Below are positions 10,084 to 23,700 of a stretch of DNA of 64,000 nucleotides, piece by piece. The notes below the pieces were generated by a model. The model ran no database searches. It saw only the letters and a program-made list of their open reading frames with translations, and was not told the DNA's origin. Numbering within the stretch: the first letter of the stretch is position 1; each line of letters starts with the position of its first letter. The position numbers and the translations under genes were made by a program. The DNA is from Microplitis mediator. Lineage: Eukaryota > Arthropoda > Insecta > Hymenoptera > Braconidae. The stretch is taken from the NCBI RefSeq assembly GCF_029852145.1, contig NC_079976.1, forward strand, positions 13,067,104-13,131,103. Direction: 5' to 3'.

Positions 10084-13000
10084 TAGTATTAGTAGTCGGC
10101 TATTTAAAAAGTAAGCATACAAATGCTTACAATTTTATATGTTAAAGTACAAAAAAAAAAAACTACTAAATATAATGGCATATGTAAAAAAAAATTTAGG
10201 TTATGATGGTAAATTTAAGAGCCAAAAATATAATATAGAAGACAACCATAACAGATTCAGAAAAAAAAAGAAAACATTTATATATGTCAAAAAACGACAT
10301 AAAGTACAAGTGTTTGGCAAAAATTTAAGTGAGAGTACTTTGCAAAGTATCCGCCGCCGTATACTTGTATGGTATATGACTGGAAATAACGATTCTTCTT
10401 AACGCCGGCTCGTACTAGTATGAGTAGTCGGCTGTTTAAAAAGTACGCATACGAATGCTTACAATTTTATATGTTAAAGACCAAAAGACAAAAACTTCTA
10501 AATATAATGGCACATATTAAAAAAACTTAAGTTATGATGAAAAACTTAAGAGCTAAAAATATAATATAGAAGACAACCATGTCAGATTGAAAAAAAAAAA
10601 GGAAAAAAATTTATGTATGTCGAAAAATGACACAAAGTACAAGTGTTTGGCAAAAATTTAAGTGAGAGTACTTTGCAAAGTATCCGCCGCTATATATTTG
10701 TATGGTATTTGACGGAAAATATAAATTCTTTTTAACGCCGGCTCGTACTAGTATGGGTAGTTAGCTGCTCAAAAAATACGCATGCAAATGCGTACAATTT
10801 CATATGTTAAAGTACAAAAGACAAAAACTACTAAATATAATGGCAAATTTAAAAAAAACTTAAGTTATGGTGGAAAACTTAAGAGCCAAAAATATAATAT
10901 AGAAGAAAACCATGTCAGATTAAGAAGAAATAAAGAAAAAATTTATATAGGTCAAAAAATTACACAAAGTACGAGTGTTTGACAAAAATCTAAGTGATAG
11001 TACTTTGCAAAGTATCCGCTGTCATATACTTGTATGGTATTTGACTGAAAATAACAATTCTTTTTAACGCCGGCTCGTACTAGTATGAGTAGTCAGCTGT
11101 TTAAAAAGTACGCATACGAATGCTTACAATTTTATATGTTAAAGTACAAAAGACAAAAACTACTAAATATAATGGCAAATATTAAAAAAACTCAAGTTAT
11201 GGTGGTAAACTTAAGAGCCAAAAATATAATATAAAAGACAACCATGTCAGATTAAGAAGAAATAAAGAAAAAATTTATATAGGTCAAAAAATTACACAAA
11301 GTACGAGTGTTTGGCAAAAATCTTAGTGATAGTACTTTGCAAAGTATCTGCCACTATATACTTGTATGGAATTTGACGGAAAATATCAATTCTTTTGAAC
11401 GCAAGCTCGTACTAGTATGAGTAGTTAGCTGTTCAAAAAGTACGCATACAAATGCCTACAATTTTATATGTTAAAGTACAGAAGACAAAAACTACTAAAT
11501 ATAATGGCACATCTCGAAAAAACTTAAGTTATGATGGTAAACTTAAGAGCCAAAAATATAATATAAAAAACAACCATGTCAGATTGAGAAAGAAAAAGAA
11601 AAAAATTTATATAGGTCAAAAAACGACACAAAGTACAAGTGTTTGGCAAAAATTTTAGTGAGAGTACTTTGCACAGTATCTGCCACTATATACTTGTATG
11701 GTATTTGAATGAGAATAACAATTTTTTTTAAAGCCGGCTCGTACTAATATGAGTATTCGGCTGTTCGAAATGTACGCATACAAATGCTTACAATTTTATA
11801 TGTTAGAGTACGAAAGACAAAAACTACTAGATGTAATGGCAAATATGAAGAAAACTTAAGTTATAGTGGTAAACTTGAGAGCCAAAAAATTAATATAGAA
11901 GACAACCATGTCAAATTAATAAAAGAAGGAAAAAATTGATATATGTCAAAAAATGACACAAAGTACGAGTGTTTGGCAAAAGTCTGAGTGATAGTACTTT
12001 GCAAAGTATCCGCTGTCATAAACTTGTATGGTATTTGACTGAAAATAACAATTCTTTTTAACGCCGGCTCGTACTAATATGAGTATTCGGCTGTTCGAAA
12101 TGTACGCATACAAATGCTTACAATTTTATATGTTAAAGTACGAAAGACAAAAATTACTAGATGTAATGGCAAATATGAAGAAAACTTAAGTTATAGTGGT
12201 AAACTTAAAAGCCAAAAAATTAATATAGAAGACAACCATGTCAGATTAAGAAAAAAAAAGGAAAAAATTTATGTATGTCAAAAAATGACACAAGTACAAG
12301 TGTTTGGCAAAAATTTTAGTAAAAGTACTTTGCAAAGTATCTACCACTAAATACTTGTATGGTATTTGACGGAAAATAACAATTCTTTTTAACGCCGGCT
12401 CGTACTAGTATGAGTAGTCGGCTGTTCAAAAAGAACGCATACAAATGCTTACAATTTTATATGTTAAGGTACAAAAGACAAAAACTACTAAGGATAATGG
12501 CACATATTAAAAAAACTTAAGTTATGATGGTAAACTTAAGAGATAAAAATATAATATAGAAGACAACCATGTCAGATTGAAAAAAAAAAAGGAAAAAAAT
12601 TATATATGTCAAAAAATGACACAAAGTACAAGTGTCCGGCAAAAATTTAAGTGAGAGTACTTTGCAAAGTATCCGCCGCCGTATACTTGTATGGTATATG
12701 ACTGGAAATAACAATTCTTCTTAACGCCGGCTCGTACTAGTATGAGTAGTCGGCTGTTTAAAAAGTACGCATACGAATGCTTACAATTTTATATGTTAAA
12801 GACCAAAAGACAAAAACTTCTAAATATAATGGCACATATTAAAAAAACTTAAGTTATGATGGTAAACTTGAGAGCTAAAAATATAACATAGAAGACAACC
12901 ATGTCAGATTGAAAAAAAAAAAGGAAAAAAATTTATGTATGTCGAAAAATGACACAAAGTACAAGTGTTTGGCAAAAATTTAAGTGAGAGTACTTTGCAA

Positions 13001-14250
13001 AGTATCCGCTGCCGTATACTTGTATGGTATATGACTGGAAATAACAATTCTTCTTAACGCCGGCTCTTACTAGTATGAGTAGTCGGCTGTTTAAAAAGTA
13101 CGCATACGAATGCTTACAATTTTATATGTTAAAGACCAAAAGACGAAAACTTCTAAATATAATGGCACATATTAAAAAAACTTAAGTTATGATGGTAAAC
13201 TTGAGAGCTAAAAATATAATATAGAAGACAACCATGTCAGATTGAAAAAAAAAAAGGAAAAAAATTTATGTATGTCGAAAAATGACACAAAGTACAAGTG
13301 TTCGGCAAAAATTCAAGTGAGAGTACTTTGCAAAGTATCCGCCGCTATATACTTGTATGGTATTTGACGGAAAATAACAATTCTTTTTAACGCCGGCTCG
13401 TACTAGTATGAGTAGTCGGCTGTTCAAAAAGTACGCATACAAATGCTTACAATTTTATATGTTAAAGTACAAAAGACAAAAACTACTAAGGATAATGGCA
13501 CATATTAAAAAAACTTAAATTATGGTGGTTAACTTAAGAGCGAAAAATATAATATAGAAGAAAACCATGTTAGATTAAGAAAAAAAAAGGAAAAAATTTA
13601 TGTATGTCGAAAAATGACACAAAGTACAAGTGTTTGGCAAAAATTCAAGTGAGAGTACTTTGCAAAGTATCCGCCGCTATATACTTGTATGGTATTTGAC
13701 GGAAAATAACAATTCTTTTTAACGCCGGCTCGTACTAGTATGAGTAGTCGGCTGTTCAAAAAGAACGCATACAAATGCTTACAATTTTATATGTTAAGGT
13801 ACAAAAGACAAAAACTACTAAGGATAATGGCACATATTAAGAAAACTCGTTCTGGTGGTAAACTTAAGAGCGAAAAATATAATATAGGAGAAAACCATGT
13901 TAGATTAAGAAAAAAAAAGGAAAAAATTTTTGTATGTCAAAAAATGACACAAAGTACAAGTGTTTGGCAAAAATTTGAGTGAGAGTACTTTGCAAAGTAT
14001 CCGCCGCTATATATTTGTATGGTATTTGACGGAAAATATAAATTCTTTTTAACGCCGGCTCGTACTAGTATGAGTAGTTAGCTGCTCAAAAAATACGCAT
14101 GCAAATGCGTACAATTTCATATGTTAAAGTACAAAAGACAAAAACTACTAAATATAATGGCAAATTTAAAAAAAACTTAAGTTATGGTGGAAAACTTAAG
14201 AGCCAAAAATATAATATAGAAGAAAACCATGTCAGATTAAGAAGAAATAA
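10084..14250 (+). repeat. ~331-bp satellite, type A block 1
   Basis: There are about 12-13 monomers with GGCTCG anchors at 10407, 10740, 11072 and onward (spacing 332-333). Conserved boxes in order are TACTTTGCAAAGTATCCGCC, TTGTATGGTATTTGAC, TTAACGCCGGCTCGTACTAG, AAAAGTACGCATAC, ATATGTTAAAGTACAAAAGA, CTTAAGTTATGG, CATGTCAGATTAAGAAA and ATGTCAAAAAATGACACAAA. The A run after CAGATT varies in length between copies. The copy at about 10690-10940 is almost repeated at about 14000-14250, showing a longer period. Open frames such as 10139-10402, 11452-11658 and 13740-13982 run through monomers by chance. Confidence 0.95.
14236..14250 (+). repeat. Target-site duplication, left copy
   Basis: ATTAAGAAGAAATAA is identical to 14756-14770. 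An uninterrupted version of the same satellite sequence, continuing into AGAAAAAATTTATATAGG, is found at about 10919-10950. Confidence 0.9.
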
Positions 14251-14755
14251 TTAATTAATGTAACGGGACCTAAGTCCGCCTCCGCCGACCGGAAGCCGAT
14301 ACCTCGCCCTTTCGGGCATACTCGCGTTGCGTGTGGTCCCTATTTTTGGCACTACCATATATTATAAAAGCGAAATGTGAGCATAAGCTCACATTAACTT
14401 ACCCATTAGGCATGCATTGCATGTGGGTGTCTCACCAAAAACCACCACGAGTCCGACCTCATTTGGACCCAAACACTTCTCCCATTTCTGGTCAAAGCGG
14501 GGCTTGGAATGGATCCCCCATGGTACCAGACTTCAGCTCTGGTGAACCGCTTGCATAGGTTTAGTGGTGGGGCGCGCAAGTTCTTCCCCAACCCATAAGG
14601 GCTACCTCCACTAGGAATATATTCACCAAGATTTCAAGTACGCCATTATAAACACATACCCTCATCCATCACTCAATGAACTCTAATCTACGAGTTTTTT
14701 TGTGGACGCCATTATGTTTTGAGGCACAAAATGGCGGCGGTAGGTCCACTCGTGA
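14251..14755 (-). mobile_element. SINE or 5'-truncated non-LTR retrotransposon, 505 bp
   Basis: The 505-bp GC-richer segment is bounded by a perfect 15-bp duplication (14236-14250 and 14756-14770), as left by target-primed reverse transcription. Read on the minus strand it ends in GTTACATTAATTAA, a short simple-repeat tail, which sets its orientation. Near that 3' end is the hairpin GCCCGAAAGGGC (four pairs, GAAA loop), and further in GTGAGCATAAGCTCAC, a six-pair hairpin. Such 3' structures are used by some LINE reverse transcriptases for template recognition. No tRNA-type A or B boxes were recognised at the 5' end, so a truncated LINE 3' UTR is as likely as a SINE. The two overlapping frames inside (14331-14558 and 14406-14591) are not recognised proteins. 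Confidence 0.75.
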
Positions 14756-14770
14756 ATTAAGAAGAAATAA
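14756..14770 (+). repeat. Target-site duplication, right copy
   Basis: ATTAAGAAGAAATAA is identical to 14236-14250. The satellite continues from here in the phase expected from the left flank. Confidence 0.9.
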
Positions 14771-17700
14771 AGAAAAAATTTATATAGGTCAAAAAATTAC
14801 ACAAAGTACGAGTGTTTGACAAAAATCTAAGTGAGAGTACTTTGCAAAGTATCCGCCGCCATTAAATTGTATGGTATTTGACGGAAAATAACAATTCTTT
14901 TTAACGCCGGCTCGTACTATTATGAGTAGTCGGCTGTTCAAAAAGTACGCATACGAATGCTTACAATTTTATATGGTCAAGTACAAAAGACAAAAACTAC
15001 TAAAAATAATTTCAAATATTAAAAAAACTTCATTTATGATGGTAAACTTAAGAGCTAAAAATATAATATAGAAGACAACCATTTCAGATTGAGAAAAAAA
15101 AAAGAAAAAAATTTATGTATGTCAAAAAATGACACAAAGTACAAGTGTTCGGCAAGAATTTAAGTGAGAGTACTTTGCAAAGTATCTGCCACTATATACT
15201 TGTATGGTATTTGACTGAAAATAACAATTTTTTTTAACGCCGGCTCGTACTAATATGAGTATTCGGCTGTTCAAAATGTACGCATACAAATGCTTACAAT
15301 TTTATATGTTTAAGTACAGAAGACAAAAACTACTAAGGATAATGGCACATATTAAAAAAACTTAAGTAATGGTGCTTAACTTAAGAGCTAAAAATATAAT
15401 ATAGAAGACAACCATGTCAGATTAAGAAAAAAAAAGGAAAAAATTTATGTATGTCAAAAAATGATAAAAAGTACAAGTGTTTGGCAAAAATATAAGTGAG
15501 AGTACTTTGCAAAGTATCCGCTGCCATAAAATTGTATGGTATTTGACAGAAAATAACAATTCTTTTTAACGCCGGCTCGTACTAGTATGAGTAGTCGGCC
15601 GTTCAAAAAGTACGCATACAAATGCTTACAATTTTATATGTTAAAGTACAAAAGACAAAAACTACTAAATATAATGGCACATATTAAAAAAACTTAAGTT
15701 ATGATGGTTAACTTAAGAGCCAAAAATTTTATATAGGAGACAACCATGTCAAATTAATAAAAAAAGGGAAAAATTTATATATGTCAAAAAGTGACACAAA
15801 GTACAAGTGATTGGCAAAAATCAAAGTGAGAGTACTTTGCAAAGTATCCGCCGCCATATACTAGTATGGTATCTGACGGAAAATCACAATTCTTTTTAAC
15901 GCCGGCTCGTACTAGAATGAGTAGTCGGCTGTTCAAAAAGTACGCATACAAATGCTAACAATTTTATATGTTGAAGTACAAAATACAAAAACTACCAAAT
16001 ATAATGGCAAATATTAAAAAAACTTAAGTTATGATGGTAAACTTAAGAGCCAAAAATATAATATCAAAGACAACTATGTCAGATTAAGAAAAAAAAAGGA
16101 AAAATTTATATATGTCAAAAAATGACACAAAGTACAAGTGTCCGGCAAAAATTTAAGTGAGAGTACTTTGCAAAGTATCCGCCGCTATATACTCGTATGG
16201 TATTTGACTGAAAATAACAATTCTTTTTAATGCCGGCTCGTACTAGTCTGAGTAGTCAGCTGTTTGAAAAGTACACATACGAATGCTTACAATTTCATAT
16301 GTTGAAGTACAAAAGACAAAAACTACTAAATATAATGGCACATATTAAAAAAACTTAAGTTATGATGGTAAACTTAAGAGCTAAAAATATAATATAGAAG
16401 ACAACCATGTCAGATTGGAAAAAAAAAAGGAAAAAAGTTTATGTATGTCGAAAAATGACACAAAGTACAAGTGTTTGGCATAAATTCAAGTGAGAGTATT
16501 TTGCAAAGTATCCACCGCTATATACTTGTATGGTATTTGACGGAAAATAACAATTCTTTTTAACGCCGGCTCGTACTAGTATGAGTAGTCGGCTGTTCAA
16601 AAAGTACGCATACAAATGCTTACAATTTTATATGTTAAAGTACAAAAGACAAAAACTACTAAGGATAATGGCACATATTAAAAAAACTTAAATTATGGTG
16701 GTAAACTTAAGAGCTAAAAATATAATATAGAAGACAACCATTTCAGATTGAGAAAAAAAAAAGAAAAAAATTTATGTATGTCAAAAAATGACACAAAGTA
16801 CAAGTGTTTGGCAGAAATTTAAGTGAGAGTACTTTGCAAAGTATCTGCCACTATATACTTGTATGGTATTTGACTGAAAATAACAATTTTTTTTAACGCC
16901 GGCTCGTACTAATATGAGTATTCGGCTGTTCAAAATGTACGCATACAAATGCTTACAATTTTATATGGTCAAGTACAAAAGACAAAAACTACTAAATATA
17001 ATTTCAAATATTAAAAAAACTTAAGTTATGATGCTAAACTTAAGAGCTAAAAATATAATATAGAAGACAACCATGTCAGATTGAGAAAAAAAAAAGAAAA
17101 AAATTTATGTATGTCAAAAAATGACACAAAGTTCAAGTGTTTGGCAAAAATTTAAGTGAGAGTACTTTGCAAAGTATCTGCCACTATATACTTGTATGGT
17201 ATTTGACTGAAAATAACGATTCTTTTCAACGCCGGCTCGTACTGGTATGAGTAGTCGGCTGTTCAAAAAGTAAGCATACAAATGCTTACAATTTTATATG
17301 TTAAAGTACAAAAGACAAAAACTACTAAATATAATGGCACATATTAAATAAACTTAATTTATGGTCGCAAACTTAAGAGCCAAAAATTTAATATAGAAGA
17401 CAACCATGTCAAATTAATAAAAAAAGAAGAAAATTTATATATGTCAAAAAATGACACAAAGTACGAGTGTTTGGCAAAAATCTAAGTGATAGTACTTTGC
17501 AAAGTATCCGCTGTCATATACTTGTATGGTATTTGACTGAAAATAACAATTCTTTTTAACGTCGGCTCGTAATAGTATGAGCAGTTAGCTGTTTAAAAAG
17601 TACGCATACGAATGCTTACAATTTTATATGTTAAAGAACAAAAGACAAAAACAACTAAATATAATGGCAAATATTAAGAAAACTCAAGTTATGGTAGTAA

Positions 17701-20700
17701 ACTTGAGAGCCAAAAAATTAATATAGAAGACAACCATGTCAGATTAAGAAAAAAAAGAAAAAAATTTATGTATGTCAAAAAATGACACAAAGTACAAGTG
17801 TTTGGCAAAAATTTAAGTGAGAGTACTTTGCAAAGTATCCGGCGCTATATACTTGTATAGTATTTGACGGAAAATAATAATTTTTTTTAACGCCGGCTCG
17901 TACTAGTATGAGTATTCGGCTGTTCAAAAAGTACGCATACAAATTCGTACAATTTTATATGTGAAAGTACAAAAGACAAAAACTACTAAATATAATGGCA
18001 CATATCAAAACACTCACGTTATAATAGTAAACTTAAGAGCTAAAAATATAATATATGAGATGACCATGTCAGATTAAGAAAGAAAAAGGAAAAAATTTAT
18101 ATAGGTCAAAAAATGACACAAAGTACAAGTGTTTGGCAAAAATCTAAGTGATAGTACTTTGCCAAGTATCCGCTGCCATATACTTGTATGGTATCGGACG
18201 GAAAATAACAATTCTTTTTAATGCTGGTTCGTACTAGTATGAGTAGTCGGCTGTTTAAAAAGTACGCATACGAATGCTTACAATTTTATATGGTAAAGTA
18301 CAAAAGACAAAAACTACTAAATATAATTTCAAATATTAAAAAAACTCAAGTTATGATGGTAAACTTAAGAGCTAAAAATATAATATAGAAGACAACCATG
18401 TCAGATTGAGAAAAAAAAAGGGAAAAATTTATGTATGTCAGAAAATGATAAAAAGTACAAGTGTTTGGCAAAAATATAAGTGAGAGTACTTCGCAAAGTA
18501 TCCGCCGCCATAAAATTGTATGGTATTTGACGGAAAATAACAATTCTTTTTAACGCCGGCTCGTACTATTATGAGTAGTCGGCTGTTCAAAAAGTACGCA
18601 TACGAATGCTTACAATTTTATATGGTCAAGTACAAAAGACAAAAACTACTAAATATAATGTCAAATATTAAAGAAACTTCATTTATGATGGTAAACTTAA
18701 GAGCTAAAAATATAATATAGAAGACAACCATTTCAGATTGAGAAAAAAAAAAGAAAAAAATTTATGTATGTCAAAAAATGACACAAAGTACAAGTGTTTG
18801 GCAGAAATTTAAGTGAGAGTACTTTGCAAAGTATCTGCCACTATATACTTGTATGGTATTTGACTGAAAATAACAATTTTTTTTAACGCCGGCTCGTACT
18901 AATATGAGTATTCGGCTGTTCAAAATGTACGCATACAAATGCTTACAATTTTATATGGTCAAGTACAAAAGACAAAAACTACTAAATATAATTTCAAATA
19001 TTAATAAAACTTAAGTTATGATGCTAAACTTAAGAGCTAAAAATATAATATAGAAGACAACCATGTCAGATTGAGAAAAAAAAAAGAAAAAAATTTATGT
19101 ATGTCAAAAAATGACACAAAGTTCAAGTGTTTGGCAAAAATTTAAGTGAGAGTACTTTGCAAAGTATCTGCCACTATATACTTGTATGGTATTTGACTGA
19201 AAATAACAATTCTTCTTAACGCCGGCTTGTACTAGTATGAGTAGTCGGCTGTTCAAAAAATACGCATACGAATGCTTACAATTTTATATAGTCAAGTACA
19301 TAAGACAAAAACTACTAAATATAATTTCAAATATTAAAAAAACTTAAGTTATGATGCTAAACTTAAGAGCTAAAAATATAATATAGAAGACAACCATGTC
19401 AGATTGAGAAAAAAAAAAGAAAAAAATTTATGTATGTCAAAAAATGACACAAAGTACAAGTGTTTGGCAAAAATTTAAGTGAGAGTACTTTGCAAAGTAT
19501 CTGCCACTATATACTTGTATGGTATTTGACTGAAAATAACAATTTTTTATAACGCCGGCTTGTACTAATATGAGTATTCGGCTGTTCAAAATGTACGCAT
19601 ACAAATGCTTACAATTTCATATGTTAAAGTACAAAAGTCAAAAACTACTGAGGATAATGGCACATATTGAAAAAACTTAAGTCATGGTGGTTAACTTAAG
19701 AGCTAAAAATATAATATAGAAGACAACCATGTCAGATTGAGAAAAAAAAAGAAAAAAATTTATGTATGTCAAAAAATGACACAAAGTACAAGTGTTCGGC
19801 GAGAATTTAAGTGAGAGTACTTTGCAAAGTATCCGCCGCTATATACTTGTATGGTATTTGACGGAAAATCACAATTCTTTTTAACGTCGGCTCGTACTAG
19901 TATGAGTAGTCGGCTGTTCAAAAAGTACGCATACAAATGCTAACAATTTTATATGTTAAAGTACAAAAGACAAAAACTACTAAATATAATAGCAAATATT
20001 AAAAAAACTCAAGCTTTGGTGGTAAACTTAAGATGCCAAAAATATAATATAGAAGAAAACCATGTCAGATTAAGAAAACAAAAGGAAAAAATTTATAATG
20101 ACGAAAAATGACACAAAGTACAAGTGTTCGGCAACAATTTAAGTGAGAGTACATTGCAAAGTATCTGCCACTATATACTTGTATGGTATTTGAATGAAAA
20201 TAACAATTTTTTTTAACGCTGGCTTGTACTAGTATGAGTAGTCGGCTGTTCAAAAAATACGCATACGAATGCTTACAATTTTATATGGTCAAGTACAAAA
20301 GACAAAAACTACTAAATATAATTTCAAATATTAAAAAAACTTAAGTTATGATGCTAAACTCAAGAGCTAAAAATATAATATAGAAGACAACCATGTCAGA
20401 TTGAGAAAAAAAAAAGAAAAAAATTTATGTATGTCAAAAAATGACACAAAGTTCAAGTGTTTGGCAAAAATTTAAGTGAGAGTACTTTGCAAAGTATCTG
20501 CCACTATATACTTGTATGGTATTTGACTGAAAATAACAATTCTTTTTAACGCCGGCTTGTACTAGTATGAGTAGTCGGCTGTTAAAAAAATACGCATACG
20601 AATGCTTACAATTTTATATAGTCAAGTACATAAGACAAAAACTACTAAATATAATTTCAAATATTAAAAAAACTTAAGTTATGATGCTAAACTTAAGAGC

Positions 20701-23700
20701 TAAAAATATAATATAGAAGACAACCATGTCAGATTGAGAAAAAAAAAAGAAAAAAATTTATGTATGTCAAAAAATGACACAAAGTACAAGTGTTTGGCAA
20801 AAATTTAAGTGAGAGTACTTTGCAAAGTATCCGCCGCCATATACTAGTATGGTATCTGACGGAAAATAACGATTATTTTTAACGCTGGCTCGTACTAGTA
20901 TGAGTAGTCGGCTGTTCAAAAAGTACGCATACAAATGCTAACAATTTTATATGTTAAAGTACAAAAGACAAAAACTACTAAATATAATGGCAAATTTTAA
21001 AAAAACTTAAGTTTTGGTGGTAAACTTAAGATGCCAAAAATATAATATAGAAGAAAACCATGTCAGATTAAGGAAACAAAAGGAAAAAATTTATAATGTC
21101 GAAAAATGACACAAAGTACAAGTGTTCGGCAACAATTTGAGTGAGAGTACACTGCAAAGTATCTGCCACTATATACTTGTATGGTATTTGATGAAAATAA
21201 CAATTTATTTTAACGCCGGCTCGTACTAATATGAGTATTCGGCTGTTCAAAAAGTACGCATACAAATACTTACAATTTCATATGTTTAAGTACAAAAGAC
21301 AAAAACTACTAAGGATAATGGCACATATTAAAAAAACTTAAGTAATGGTGGTTAACTTAAGAGCTAAAAATATAATATAGAAGACAACCATGTCAGATTA
21401 AGAAAAAAAAAGGAAAAAATTTATGTATGTCAAAAAATGATAAAAAGTACAAGTGTTTGGCAAAAATATAAGTGAGAGTACTTTGCAAAGTATCCGCCGC
21501 CATAAAATTGTATGGTATTTGACAGAAAATAACAATTCTTTTTAACGCTGGCTCGTTCTAGTATGAGTAGTCGGCTGTTCAAAAAGTACGCATACAAATG
21601 CTTACAATTTTATATGTTAAAGTACAAAAGACAAAAACTACCAAATATAATGGCAAATATTAAAAAAACTTAAGTTATGAGGGTAAACTCAAGAGCCAAA
21701 AATATAATATAAAAGACAACTATGTCAGATTAAGAAAAAGAAAGGAAAAAGTTCATATATGTCAAAAAATGACACAAAGTACAAGTGTTTGGCAAAAATT
21801 TAAGTGAGAGTACTTTGCAAAGTATCCGCCGCTATATACTCGTATGGTATTTGACGGAAAATCACAATTCTTTTTAACGCCGGCTCGTACTAGTATGAGT
21901 AGTCGGCTGTTCAAAAAGTACGCATACAAATGCTAACAATTTTATATGTTAAAGTACAAAAGACAAAAACTACTAAATATAATGGCAAATATTAAAAAAA
22001 CTCAAGTTATGATGGTAAACTTAAGAGCTAAAAATATAATATAGAAGACAACCATGTCAGATTGAGAAAAAAAAAGGAAAAAATTTAAGTATGTCAAAAA
22101 ATGACACAAAGTACAAGTGTTTGGCAAAAATTTAAGTGAGAGTACTTTGCAAAGTATCTATCACTATATACTTGTATGGTATTTGACTGAAAATAACGAT
22201 TCTTTTCAACGCCGGCTCGTACTGGTATGAGTAGTCGGCTGTTCAAAAAGTAAGCATACAAATGCTTTCAATCTAATATGTTAAAGTACAAAAGACAAAA
22301 ACTACTAAATATAATGGCACTTATTAAATAAACTTAATTTATGGCCGTAAACTTGAGAGCCAAAAATTTAATATAGAAGACAACCATGTCAAATTAATAA
22401 AAAAAGAAAAAAATTTATATATGTCAAAAAATGACACAAAGTACGAGTGTTTGGCAAAAATCTAAGTGATAGTACTTTGCAAAGTATCCGCTGTCATATA
22501 CTTGTATGGTATTTGACTGAAAATAACAATTCTTTTTAACGTCGGCTCGTAATAGTATGAGCAGTTGGCTGTTTAAAAAGTACGCATACGAATGCTTACA
22601 ATTTTATATGTTAAAGTACAAAAGACAAAAACAACTAAATATAATGGCAAAAATTGAGAAAACTCAAGTTATGGTAGTAAACTTGAGATGCCAAAAATAT
22701 AATATAGAAGAAAACCATGTCAGATTAAGGAAACAAAAGGAAAAAATTTATAATGTCGAAAAATGACACAAAGTACAAGTGTTTGGCAACAATTTAAGTG
22801 AGAGTACATTGCAAAGTATCTGCCACTATATACTTGTATGGTATTTGAATGAAAATAACAATTTTTTTTAACGCCGGCTCGTACTAATATGAGTATTCGG
22901 CTGTTTAAAAAGTACGCATACGAATGCTTACAATTTTATATGTTTAAGTACAGAAGACAAAAACTACTAAGGATAATGGCACATATTAAAAAAACTTAAG
23001 TAATGGTGCTTAACTTAAGAGCTAAAAATATAATATAGAAGACAACCATGTCAGATTATGAAAAAAAAGGAAAAAATTTATGTATGTCAAAAAATGATAA
23101 AAAGTACAAGTGTTTGGCAAAAATATAAGTGAGAGTACTTTGCAAAGTATCCGCCGCCATAAAATTGTATGGTATTTGACAGAAAATAACAATTCTTTTT
23201 AACGCCGGCTCGTACTAGTATGTGTAGTCGGCCGTTCAAAAAGTACGCATAAAAATGCTTACAATTTTATATGTTAAAGTACAAAAGACAAAAACTACTA
23301 AATATAATGGCACATATTAAAAAAACTTAAGTTATGATGGTTAACTTAAGAGCCAAAAATTTTATATAGAAGACAACCATGTCAAATTAATAAAAAAAGG
23401 GAAAAATTTATATATGTCAAAAAGTGACACAAAGTACAAGTGATTGGCAAAAATCAAAGTGAGAGTACTTTGCAAATTATCCGCCGCCATATACTAGTAT
23501 GGTATCTGACGGAAAATAACGATTATTTTTAACGCTGGCTCGTACTAGTATGAGTAGTCGGCTGTTCAAAAAGTACGCATACAAATGCTTACAATTTTAT
23601 ATGTTAAAGTACGAAAGACAAAAACTACTAAGGATAATGGCACATATTAAAAAAACTTAAGTTATGGTGGTTAACTTAAAAGTTAAAAATATAATATAGA

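Noticed and set aside
14331..14591. Two overlapping frames in the retroposed insert
   Set aside because: They lie on opposite strands of the same 505-bp element. Neither resembles reverse transcriptase or a nucleic-acid-binding ORF1 protein.
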